NCBI RefSeq assembly: GCF_037076345.1
Contig: NZ_AP024702.1
Coordinates: forward strand, 496,001-560,000
Direction: 5' to 3'
DNA length: 64,000 nt
Source: Haloferula helveola
Lineage (GTDB): Bacteria; Verrucomicrobiota; Verrucomicrobiia; Verrucomicrobiales; Akkermansiaceae
How positions within the stretch are numbered: the first letter of the stretch is position 1; every line of letters begins with the position of its first letter. Shown here piece by piece: positions 26,179 through 34,042 of this stretch. The translations under genes were made by a program, and so were the position numbers. The notes below the pieces were generated by a model. That model was given only the letters and a program-made list of their open reading frames with translations. It did no database searches and had not been told where the DNA came from.

Positions 26179-28080
26179 ATGCCCCACCGCCTGCTGAACG
26201 CCCTCCTGTCCGCCGCCTTCCTCGTCGTGGCGTCCTGCAACAAGGAGACTGCGGTGGACAAGGCCAACCGCGACGGAATTCTCCTCATGGGCAACTCGGC
26301 CGAGCCCAAGTCGCTCGACCACCAACTCGTCACCGGAGTCCCGGAGAGCAAGATCATCGGCGCCCTCTTCGAGGGACTCGCGGGCGACCACCCCTCCGAG
26401 GACGACACGATGTTGCCCGGCGCCGCGGCATCATGGACCCACAACGAGGGACTCACCGAATGGGCCTTCGAACTCCAACCGGAAGGCAGGTGGTCCGACG
26501 GCGAAGACGTCAAGGCGAGCGACTTCGTCTTCGCCTACCGCCGCCTGCTCACCCCGGAATTCGCCGCCCCCTACGTCGACATGCTGTTCCCGATCGAGCA
26601 TGCCGAGGAGTTCAACAAGGACATGCGCGGCGAGATCCTCTTCCGCATCTCCCCCACACCGGAGCTGCCGTGGGAAGATTGTTCGGATGTCAATTTCCAT
26701 GGCGACGGCTCGGTCGACATCGAGGACATCAAGGACAAGGACTGGGACGACCTGACCGCCGAGGAGCGCCGGCTCTACGTCCGCGCCAAAGGACTCGACC
26801 CGCTGACGAAAGAGAAGCTGGAGTGGATTGCCGAGGACACTGACGACCGCTTCGTCTGGCCCGATGGATTCGGGAAGCAGTCGGTCGTGATGGACCGCAT
26901 GCTCGAGTTCGCCGGCAAGGACCTCTGGGACATGGCCAAAGTCGGCGTGACGGCGCCCGCCAAGCGCACTCTTTCGGTGAAACTCAAGGAACCGGTCCCC
27001 TACCTTCCGGCACTGAGCCGGCACTACACCTGGTTCCCGGTTCCCGAGCACGTGGTAACCCGCTTCGGCAAGCTCTCCGACCGCTTCACCGACTGGTCCG
27101 ATCTTGGAAACCTCGTCGGCAATGGTCCGTTCCAACTCAAGGAATGGCGATACCACGACGTGATCGAGGTCGAACAGAATCCGCATTACTGGGACGCCGG
27201 CAATGTCGGACTCAAGGGCATCCGCTTCTTCCCCATCGAGAATCCCTTCACGGAGGCGCGGGCTTTCATGTCCGGACAACTCCACTCGATGTATTCCCTC
27301 CCGACCGACCTCATCGAGTGGTCCAAGAAGAACCATCCGCAGTATTTCAGGCAGGAACCGTACGTCGCGACCACGTTCATCCGGATCAACAACACCCGGC
27401 CCGGCCTCTCCGACCCGCGCGTCCGGCGCGCGATGTCGCTGTGCATCAACCGCGAGGAGGTCTGCAAGTACATCCAGGAGGGCTACACTCCGGCCAACTC
27501 GATGACGCCGAAGATGGGCGCCTACGAGCCGAAGACGATGCTGTCGTTCAACCCGGAGGAAGGTAGGAAACTGCTCGCCGAGGCCGGCTACCCGAACGGC
27601 AAGGGTTTCCCGCGCTACTCGATGCTGATCTCGAAGCCGACCGCCCGCGCCGCCGCCGAGGCCTATCAGGCGATGTGGAAGGAACACCTGAACATCATCA
27701 TCGACATTCAGAGCATGGACTGGGGTTCCTACAACACCGCCCAGCAGAATCTCGACTTCGACCTGAGCTCCGCCGGTTGGGTCGGCGACTATCTCGACCC
27801 GACCACCTTCCTCGGCATGTGGACCGAGGGCAACGGCAACAACAACACCGGCTGGGGCAGCGAGGAATACGAAGCCCTGCTCTCCGATGCGGCCAAGCAG
27901 GCCGATCCGGCAAAGCGCCTGGAGACGCTCAAGAAGGCCGAGGAATTGCTGATGACCGAACAACCGATCCTGCCGGTTTCGTTCTACGCGAGGAACTACC
28001 TGCACCGCCCGGAGGTGAAGGGATGGCACCCGCTGCTCCTCGACAACCATCCTTACAAGTTGCTGAGTCTCGAACCATGA
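26179..28080 (+). CDS. oppA: Oligopeptide-binding lipoprotein (OppA-like, SBP_bac_5)
   Basis: A 633-aa periplasmic binding protein with a lipoprotein signal ending VVASC (cysteine at residue 20). The SBP_bac_5 fold begins at NSAEPKSLDHQL. Typical motifs follow: FELQPEGRWSDGEDVKASDF, FVFAYRRLL, GNGPFQLKEW, DPRVRRAMSLCINREEV and NTGWGSEEYEALL. It captures oligopeptides and hands them to the OppB/OppC channel encoded next. The start at 26179 gives the signal peptide; upstream codons in frame are non-coding. The downstream permease gene starts inside its stop codon (ATGA). Confidence 0.94.
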   Translation: MPHRLLNALLSAAFLVVASCNKETAVDKANRDGILLMGNSAEPKSLDHQLVTGVPESKIIGALFEGLAGDHPSEDDTMLPGAAASWTHNEGLTEWAFELQPEGRWSDGEDVKASDFVFAYRRLLTPEFAAPYVDMLFPIEHAEEFNKDMRGEILFRISPTPELPWEDCSDVNFHGDGSVDIEDIKDKDWDDLTAEERRLYVRAKGLDPLTKEKLEWIAEDTDDRFVWPDGFGKQSVVMDRMLEFAGKDLWDMAKVGVTAPAKRTLSVKLKEPVPYLPALSRHYTWFPVPEHVVTRFGKLSDRFTDWSDLGNLVGNGPFQLKEWRYHDVIEVEQNPHYWDAGNVGLKGIRFFPIENPFTEARAFMSGQLHSMYSLPTDLIEWSKKNHPQYFRQEPYVATTFIRINNTRPGLSDPRVRRAMSLCINREEVCKYIQEGYTPANSMTPKMGAYEPKTMLSFNPEEGRKLLAEAGYPNGKGFPRYSMLISKPTARAAAEAYQAMWKEHLNIIIDIQSMDWGSYNTAQQNLDFDLSSAGWVGDYLDPTTFLGMWTEGNGNNNTGWGSEEYEALLSDAAKQADPAKRLETLKKAEELLMTEQPILPVSFYARNYLHRPEVKGWHPLLLDNHPYKLLSLEP

Positions 28081-29006
28081 TCCGTTACTGTTTACGTCGG
28101 CTCGGTCAGGGCGTCCTCGTCCTGTTCGTCCTCCTGACGATCACGTTCTTCCTCGTCAAGGCCCTCCCGGGCGGACCCTTCGACAAAGGCGAACGGGCGA
28201 TTCCCGAACACTCGCGGGAACGTATGGAAGCCTACTACGGTCTCGATAAGCCACTGGTGACCCAGTACTTCCTGCGGATCAAGAACCTCGCCTCGGGAAA
28301 CCTCGGCGTGAGCCTGCGGCTGGAGGGCCGTGAGGTCAGCGAGATCATCGGGCAGGCCTTCCCCATTTCCTTCCAACTCGGATGTGTTGCCATGCTGACC
28401 GCCCTCGCGATCGGTGTGCCGCTCGGCGTGATCGCGGCATGGAAGAAGAATTCCGCCATCGACTACGGTGCCATGGGCATCGCGATGATCGGCATCTGCG
28501 TGCCGTCCTTCGTGATCGGACCGGTGCTCGCCGACTTCTTCGGACGGCGTCTCGAACTTCTGCCTTCGATCGGCTGGAGCTTCACCGACCCCCGGCACTG
28601 GATCCTGCCCGCCTTCACCCTCGGACTGATCTATGCCGCTTACCTCTCCCGGCTAACCCGCGCCGGCATGCTCGAGATCCTCTCCCAGGACTACATCCGG
28701 ACCGCCCGCGCGAAGGGCGTCTCGGAAAAAAACATCCTGATCCGCCACTGTCTGCGGGGAGGCCTCATTCCCGCGGCCGCCTACATCGGCCCGGCCTTCG
28801 CGGGGATTGTCTCGGGATCACTGGTGATCGAGGCTGTCTTCGCCATCCCGGGCCTAGGCACCCACTTCATCAAGGCCATCGAGAACGAGGACGAACCGGT
28901 GCTCACCAGCATCGTCCTGCTCTTCGGAGTCCTTATTATCCTCGCCATTTTCGCCAGCGACGTGCTCGGCGCCTGGCTCAATCCGAAGATCCGCCGTGGC
29001 AACTGA
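28077..29006 (+). CDS. oppB: Oligopeptide ABC transporter permease OppB
   Basis: A 309-aa permease of normal length with six predicted membrane helices: an N-terminal RYCLRRLGQGVLVLFVLLTI, then QYFLRIKNLASGNLGVSLR and the EAA loop DYIRTARAKGVSEKNILIRH. GIVSGSLVIEAVFAIPGLGT is characteristic of DppB/OppB. It forms half of the channel in the inner membrane. It overlaps oppA by 4 bases and oppC by 11, so translation of the three is coupled. No ATPase genes follow. Confidence 0.95.
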   Translation: MIRYCLRRLGQGVLVLFVLLTITFFLVKALPGGPFDKGERAIPEHSRERMEAYYGLDKPLVTQYFLRIKNLASGNLGVSLRLEGREVSEIIGQAFPISFQLGCVAMLTALAIGVPLGVIAAWKKNSAIDYGAMGIAMIGICVPSFVIGPVLADFFGRRLELLPSIGWSFTDPRHWILPAFTLGLIYAAYLSRLTRAGMLEILSQDYIRTARAKGVSEKNILIRHCLRGGLIPAAAYIGPAFAGIVSGSLVIEAVFAIPGLGTHFIKAIENEDEPVLTSIVLLFGVLIILAIFASDVLGAWLNPKIRRGN

Positions 29007-29991
29007 TTACCAGAAGTCCCTCGAGGACCAGATCAAGGGGAGCTCCCTGTGGCAGGACGCTTGGGCGAGGCTTCGCAGGAACCGCGCTGCGGTCGTATCC
29101 GCCTACGTGCTGGCGACCATCGTGCTCTGCTGCATCATCCTGCCTTTCATCACGCCGATCGTTCAGGACCCGAACCTTCAGGAACTCTCGAACAAGAATG
29201 CCGGACCCTCGGGCGAGCATTGGTTCGGCACCGATCACCTCGGACGGGACATCTTCTCCCGCGTTCTCTACGGGGGGCGGATCTCGATGCTCGTCGGCCT
29301 GGTCACCACCGCGGTCTCGGTCACCATCGGCGTCGTGTGGGGCGCCGTGGCAGGATTCTCCGGCGGCAGGACCGACGACATCATGATGCGGACCGTCGAC
29401 ATTCTCTACGCGCTCCCCTTCCTCGTGATCGTGATCCTGCTTGGAAAGGTGATCGCCGAGCACACATCGGAACTCACCGACAACGTCGTTGCCTTCATCG
29501 CCGGTGAAGATGCCGAAATGAAACGGCAACTCGCGGTGAGGACGTGGGTGGAGCCGATCACGACACTCGTTCCGTTGTTCATCGCGATCGGCGCGCTCTC
29601 ATGGCTCAACGTGTCGCGGATCGTCCGCGCGCAGGTCCAGAGCATCGCCAGCCAGGAGTTTGTCGAGGCGGCCCAGTCATTGGGCATTCCGCGCTTCAAG
29701 ATCCTCTTCAAGCACATCCTGCCGAACGCGCTTGGTCCGATCATCGTCTACACGACCCTGACGATTCCGGGCATCATGCTTTTCGAGGCCACCCTTTCTT
29801 TCCTCGGTCTGGGCGTGAAACCACCGAACAGTTCGTGGGGCATCCTCATCGCGGAAGGAGCCGACCGGATGAGCGCGAACTTCCCGCTCCTTTTCTTCCC
29901 GTCGCTGTTCTTCGCGGCCACCCTGTTCGCCCTCAACTTCCTCGGCGACGGCCTGCGCGACGCGCTCGACCCGAAGTCGTCCAAAGACTGA
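28996..29991 (+). CDS. oppC: Oligopeptide ABC transporter permease OppC
   Basis: A 331-aa permease starting with GTG at 28996 inside the oppB end. The HWFGTDHLGRDIFSRVLYGG motif, the EAA loop EFVEAAQSLGIPRFKILFKH followed by LPNA, and LSFLGLGVKPPNSSWG define the OppC family. There is a modest cytoplasmic or periplasmic insertion around residues 160-185 (charged, AGEDAEMKRQ). It completes the channel with OppB. The partner ATPases OppD and OppF are missing from this operon; the nearest candidates are the divergently encoded DppD/DppF-like pair. radC begins 37 bases downstream. Confidence 0.95.
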   Translation: MATDYQKSLEDQIKGSSLWQDAWARLRRNRAAVVSAYVLATIVLCCIILPFITPIVQDPNLQELSNKNAGPSGEHWFGTDHLGRDIFSRVLYGGRISMLVGLVTTAVSVTIGVVWGAVAGFSGGRTDDIMMRTVDILYALPFLVIVILLGKVIAEHTSELTDNVVAFIAGEDAEMKRQLAVRTWVEPITTLVPLFIAIGALSWLNVSRIVRAQVQSIASQEFVEAAQSLGIPRFKILFKHILPNALGPIIVYTTLTIPGIMLFEATLSFLGLGVKPPNSSWGILIAEGADRMSANFPLLFFPSLFFAATLFALNFLGDGLRDALDPKSSKD

Positions 29992-30004
29992 TCTTGCCTT
30001 CACG

Positions 30005-30034
30005 CATCATGCTGTTCATAGAAACAGCATGATG
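30005..30034. promoter_or_regulatory. Perfect 12-bp inverted repeat containing the radC start codon
   Basis: CATCATGCTGTT at 30005-30016 is the exact reverse complement of AACAGCATGATG at 30023-30034, with a 6-base loop. The right arm contains the radC start codon (ATG at 30029). In RNA this would form a stable hairpin that hides the start. It could attenuate radC, act as a terminator of the opp operon (though no T-run follows), or be a palindromic DNA operator. Confidence 0.6.
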
Positions 30035-30718
30035 ATCCGGGATCTGCCCGACCGTGAACGCCCTCGCGAGAAGCTCGCCCACCGCGGCGCGGCCAGCCTC
30101 GACAACGCCGAACTGCTCGCCCTTTTCCTGCGGACCGGAACGAAGGGCAAGAGCGCGATCGAGGTCGGGCGCGAGATCCTGAACCACTTCGGCTCCCTCC
30201 ATGCCTTGGGCTCGGCCGGCATCGATGCCCTCGTCCGCTGCCCGGGTCTTGGTCTCGCCAAAGCCTGCCAACTGGCAGCCGCCTTTGAACTCGGCGCCCG
30301 CGCCGCCCGCGAGCAGACGGGGCTCAAGCCTCTCGACTCGCCGGAACGGATCCACAAGTGCTTTGGTCCCCAACTGGCATGGCTGGGAGACGAGAAGCTG
30401 GTCGTGGCACTCGTGAACAGCCGACTCCAGCACCTTGCCACTGTCGAAATCAGCTCCGGAACCCTCACCGAAACCACCGCCCACCCCCGGGAGGTCCTGA
30501 GGCCGGCAATTTTACAAAAAGCCTACGGTTTCGCCCTGCTGCATAACCATCCCTCAGGGGATCCCTCTCCAAGCTCGGCGGACATCCGATTCACCCGAAG
30601 CATCGCCGAGGCCGCGAAACTCATGGAAATCCGGCTGATCGACCATGTGATCATCGGCCGACCGTCCCCCGGCCGGGACCCATACTTCTCCTTCCGAGAG
30701 GGCGGAATTCTTGGATAA
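30029..30718 (+). CDS. radC: RadC family JAB-domain protein
   Basis: A 229-aa RadC protein. The N-terminal helix-hairpin-helix region includes RPREKLAHRGAASLDNAEL and GLGLAKACQLAAAFELG. The C-terminal MPN/JAB domain has the metal-binding motif HNHPSGDPSPS followed by the conserved aspartate in SADIRFT, preceded by FALL. The domain resembles zinc proteases; the biological role of RadC is unsettled despite its DNA-repair name. It begins with two consecutive ATG codons inside an inverted repeat, 37 bases after oppC. The hairpin could uncouple its translation from the opp operon. Confidence 0.93.
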   Translation: MMIRDLPDRERPREKLAHRGAASLDNAELLALFLRTGTKGKSAIEVGREILNHFGSLHALGSAGIDALVRCPGLGLAKACQLAAAFELGARAAREQTGLKPLDSPERIHKCFGPQLAWLGDEKLVVALVNSRLQHLATVEISSGTLTETTAHPREVLRPAILQKAYGFALLHNHPSGDPSPSSADIRFTRSIAEAAKLMEIRLIDHVIIGRPSPGRDPYFSFREGGILG

Positions 30719-30802
30719 CGCTACGCGATCACGTGTATTTGGTTAAGATATTTTAAAATTGTTTGAAGATTGATATTCGGGTATTGCCCCTAGGCGTTCC
30801 CG

Positions 30803-33800
30803 ATGAAACCAGCCACTCATCTCATCCTCGGCGCGAGCCTGCTCGCGATTTCCGCCCTCTGGGTCACCCAACGACCGGCTTCCGAATCAGACGAACCCAG
30901 CAAGAACGAGGCAAAGCCAGCAAACCGGCAGTCGGCCAATCCCTCGGATGAGGCTTCCGGTCACAGCTGTGATGGCTCATGCAACCATGCTTCCGGCCCG
31001 GTTTCACTCCGCCGGGTGCAAACTCCCGCCCGAACAGGGTGGCAGACCGCCGACCCGGGTGAGTGGGTCGATTTGGGCTTCGCTCTCGAAGGCATGACCC
31101 AAGCCCGGGTGATCAGCCGCAAGGCATTCGATGACGGACGAATCACGATGTCGCTCGAACTGCCCAACGGCGAAAGCCTCTTCATCAGCAGGATCGGAGA
31201 TGAATGGGAGGGCCGCATGCTCCCCCGCGATCCGGGCAACGGCTGGATTCTCCGGGGCAAGGGCAACGAAGTGGAACTGGTCGAATTGCCCTTCAGCTCG
31301 ATGATCTGCGCATCGACCGACCCTCAAGGCAACGAATTCGGCGGACTCCTCGCCGCTCCGGCGCCAGACCCGGAAGAGGGTGAGATCGGTCCTCCGGCCC
31401 AAGCCGTGGTGGCTCCGCCGATGAACAGCCTCCCCGGCGCCAACGGCGTCATCTATCTCGACTTCGACGGCGAGAACGTCACCGGCACGTTCTGGAACTC
31501 CTACAGCGGGATCGATCCGATCGTCGCCCCGGAGTCCGGTCTCACCCTGAGCGACATCGACCTGATCTGGGAACGGGTCTCCGAGGACTACAGGCCGTTC
31601 AACGTCAACGTCACGACCGACCGCAGCGTCTACGACAGCTATCCGGTCAACCGGCGGACGATGGTGATCTTCTCGCCCTACAAGGACTGGTACAGCACCA
31701 ATCCGGCCGTCGGCGGCGTGGCCAGCACCGACATCTTCGGCAGCAGTTTCAGCGACACCCCGGCGTGGGTCTTCACCGCCGCGCAATCCTACATCGCGTC
31801 GAATTGCCACGAAGCCGCCTCCCACGAGGCCGGGCACGTGCTCGGACTGCATCACGACGGCAACAGCAGCACCGCTTACTACGAGGGTCATGGTAGTGGG
31901 CTGACCACTTGGGCACCCATCATGGGCCTCGCCTACACCCGGATCGTCAGCCAGTGGAGCAAGGGCGAGTATGCCGGCGCCAACAACGCCGAAGACGACC
32001 TCGCCATCATCACCAAGACCTACAACGGACTCGGCTATCGCGACGACGACTACGGTAACGATATCGGCAGTGCCTCCCCGATGACCACGTCCGGCACCGA
32101 TTCGGCCGCCTGCAGCGGCATCATCGAGCGCAACACCGACGCCGACGTCTTCAGCTTCAGCACGGCTGGAGGAAGCATCTTCCTTTACGCCGACAACAAT
32201 CCGGAAGATCCGAACCTCGACATCCGCATGCGCCTCCTCGACGCGGCCGGAGCCCAGATCATCGATTCGAATGCTTCGTTCGAAATGGAGGCCAGCATCT
32301 CGACCACGCTGGCACCGGGCACCTACTTCATCGAGATCAGCGGTGCGGGAGCCTACGACCCGTCCACCGGCTACAGCGACTACGGCAGCCTCGGATCCTA
32401 CTCGGTGAGCGGAACGGTGCCTCTCCCGATGGAACTGACCGCCGAGATCACTTCCCCCTCCTCCGCCCAAGTCAGCCTTCCCGAAGGCACCGGGTTGGTC
32501 CTCGAAGCGGCAGGAACCTCGGGGACGTTGTCATGGCAAACCGTCGCCGCACCCGCGGGAGGGATCGTCGACTACTCGTCGCCATCGGCCGGCTCGACCC
32601 ACGTCACTTTCTCGACGCACGGCATCTATCAGATCCAGCTGACAGCGACTTCCGGTCCCGACGTGGAAACCGACACTATCGAGATCTCGGTCGATGAATC
32701 GGGCGCAGTACCGCTCTATGCTGCCCAAGCCGCGGGCGTCGACCTCGGCCCCGACGGCAATGTCTACGGAAAGCAGATTGCCCTCAACCCGACGATCTCC
32801 GACGACGGACTCCCCGCCGCGCCCAGCTACGAATGGACCGTCCTCTCGGGTGACGGGCTGATTTCTTCCGGCACTGCAGCCAACCCCACCCTCACTTTCC
32901 CAACAGCGGCCACGACCCGCCTCCGCCTCACCGTGAATGACGGCGACCACCGCACCTTCGATGAGATCGAACTGACCGCGGTGTTCGAGGATCTGACCTT
33001 CATCGCCGGCGCCGCGTCCGCCACCGTGACCAACTCTACGAGTGGAGTTTTCGACCTCGCCTGGAAGACTCCCGGATTCAACGACACGGCGTGGACGCCA
33101 GGCTCGCTCGGCACCGGCTTCGACGTCAACAAGGGCAATGGCAACCAGCCTTATCTCGCCCTGATCGGCTCGAACCTGAATCTGGCCACCAGCATGAAGG
33201 ACAACTCGGTCGGGTGCCTCATCCGCGTACCTTTCGAAATCACCGACCCGGCCGCGGTTCTCTTGATGGATCTGCGGATCAACTACGACGACGGCTTTAT
33301 TGCCTACATCAATGGCCACGAGGTTGCGCGGGCGAACGTCCCCAACGGTCCGCCGGCATGGAACACCGCCGCCTCGTCGGACCGGCCGGACCCATCCGCC
33401 ATGACGCCCTCGGTCTTCCAGCTTCCGATCGCTCCGGACATGTTCGTGGAAGGCACCAACATCCTCGCGATCTACGGAGCCAACTGGTCGATCGACAGCC
33501 GCGACGACAAGGAGTTCCTCATCTCGGCGACACTCGATGGCACCGTCACCACCTTTCCCGAACCTCCGTCCTCTCCCTTCCTGACCGCAGTCTCGGGCAT
33601 CGCCGATCCCGCCATGCGAACCGAGGAAGCGGATGCCGACGGAGATGGCCGCAGCAACTTCTACGAGCACGGTGCCGGCACCGCTCTGGATTCAGCCGAC
33701 GCCAGCTACCCGATGGTCGGTCCGGCCGATCCCTCAAACTTCCGGATCACACTTCCCGCGAGCCCTCCCTCCGATGTGGTCTACCGGATCGAGCACAACA

Positions 33801-33976
33801 ACGATCTCGGAGGTTCCTGGGACGTGATCGCCCAGCGGACGGGCGCCGGACCATGGTCGGGCGCAGCGCCTGCAAGCGTGACCCCGGTCCCCGGGAATCG
33901 GGAAGCGTTCGAGTTCGCAACACCCGCCGGAAACCGCGGATTCTTCCGCCTCCGGATGGAGCTTGCGACTCCCTGA
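30803..33976 (+). CDS. Large secreted zinc metalloprotease-like protein (metzincin motif)
   Basis: A 1057-aa protein with a signal peptide (MKPATHLILGASLLAISALW). A Cys/His-rich short segment (HSCDGSCNHA) follows near residue 55. The catalytic motif HEAGHVLGLHH is at 341-351, giving zinc ligands H341, H345 and H351 and base E342. Residues near 415-540 resemble a pre-peptidase C-terminal (PPC) domain (DADVFSFSTAGG, LAPGTYFIEISG). A PKD-like region and a galactose-binding-like jelly-roll domain (about 735-910) come next. The C terminus has a calcium-loop motif (ADADGDGRSNFYE) common in verrucomicrobial exoproteins. It is predicted to digest extracellular protein; peptides could then feed the adjacent peptide importers. 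The 84 bases upstream are AT-rich and probably hold its promoter. Confidence 0.85.
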   Translation: MKPATHLILGASLLAISALWVTQRPASESDEPSKNEAKPANRQSANPSDEASGHSCDGSCNHASGPVSLRRVQTPARTGWQTADPGEWVDLGFALEGMTQARVISRKAFDDGRITMSLELPNGESLFISRIGDEWEGRMLPRDPGNGWILRGKGNEVELVELPFSSMICASTDPQGNEFGGLLAAPAPDPEEGEIGPPAQAVVAPPMNSLPGANGVIYLDFDGENVTGTFWNSYSGIDPIVAPESGLTLSDIDLIWERVSEDYRPFNVNVTTDRSVYDSYPVNRRTMVIFSPYKDWYSTNPAVGGVASTDIFGSSFSDTPAWVFTAAQSYIASNCHEAASHEAGHVLGLHHDGNSSTAYYEGHGSGLTTWAPIMGLAYTRIVSQWSKGEYAGANNAEDDLAIITKTYNGLGYRDDDYGNDIGSASPMTTSGTDSAACSGIIERNTDADVFSFSTAGGSIFLYADNNPEDPNLDIRMRLLDAAGAQIIDSNASFEMEASISTTLAPGTYFIEISGAGAYDPSTGYSDYGSLGSYSVSGTVPLPMELTAEITSPSSAQVSLPEGTGLVLEAAGTSGTLSWQTVAAPAGGIVDYSSPSAGSTHVTFSTHGIYQIQLTATSGPDVETDTIEISVDESGAVPLYAAQAAGVDLGPDGNVYGKQIALNPTISDDGLPAAPSYEWTVLSGDGLISSGTAANPTLTFPTAATTRLRLTVNDGDHRTFDEIELTAVFEDLTFIAGAASATVTNSTSGVFDLAWKTPGFNDTAWTPGSLGTGFDVNKGNGNQPYLALIGSNLNLATSMKDNSVGCLIRVPFEITDPAAVLLMDLRINYDDGFIAYINGHEVARANVPNGPPAWNTAASSDRPDPSAMTPSVFQLPIAPDMFVEGTNILAIYGANWSIDSRDDKEFLISATLDGTVTTFPEPPSSPFLTAVSGIADPAMRTEEADADGDGRSNFYEHGAGTALDSADASYPMVGPADPSNFRITLPASPPSDVVYRIEHNNDLGGSWDVIAQRTGAGPWSGAAPASVTPVPGNREAFEFATPAGNRGFFRLRMELATP

Positions 33977-34042
33977 GGGCTCCCTTCGCGCGTGGTTTTC
34001 CCTCTTGCGGCGGCGTGGGGGCTTCCCTAGCCTCCGCCCGCT

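Noticed and set aside
26431-28050. 539-codon minus-strand frame opposite oppA
   Set aside because: It is an antisense shadow of a clear SBP_bac_5 gene with no independent start signal or domain.
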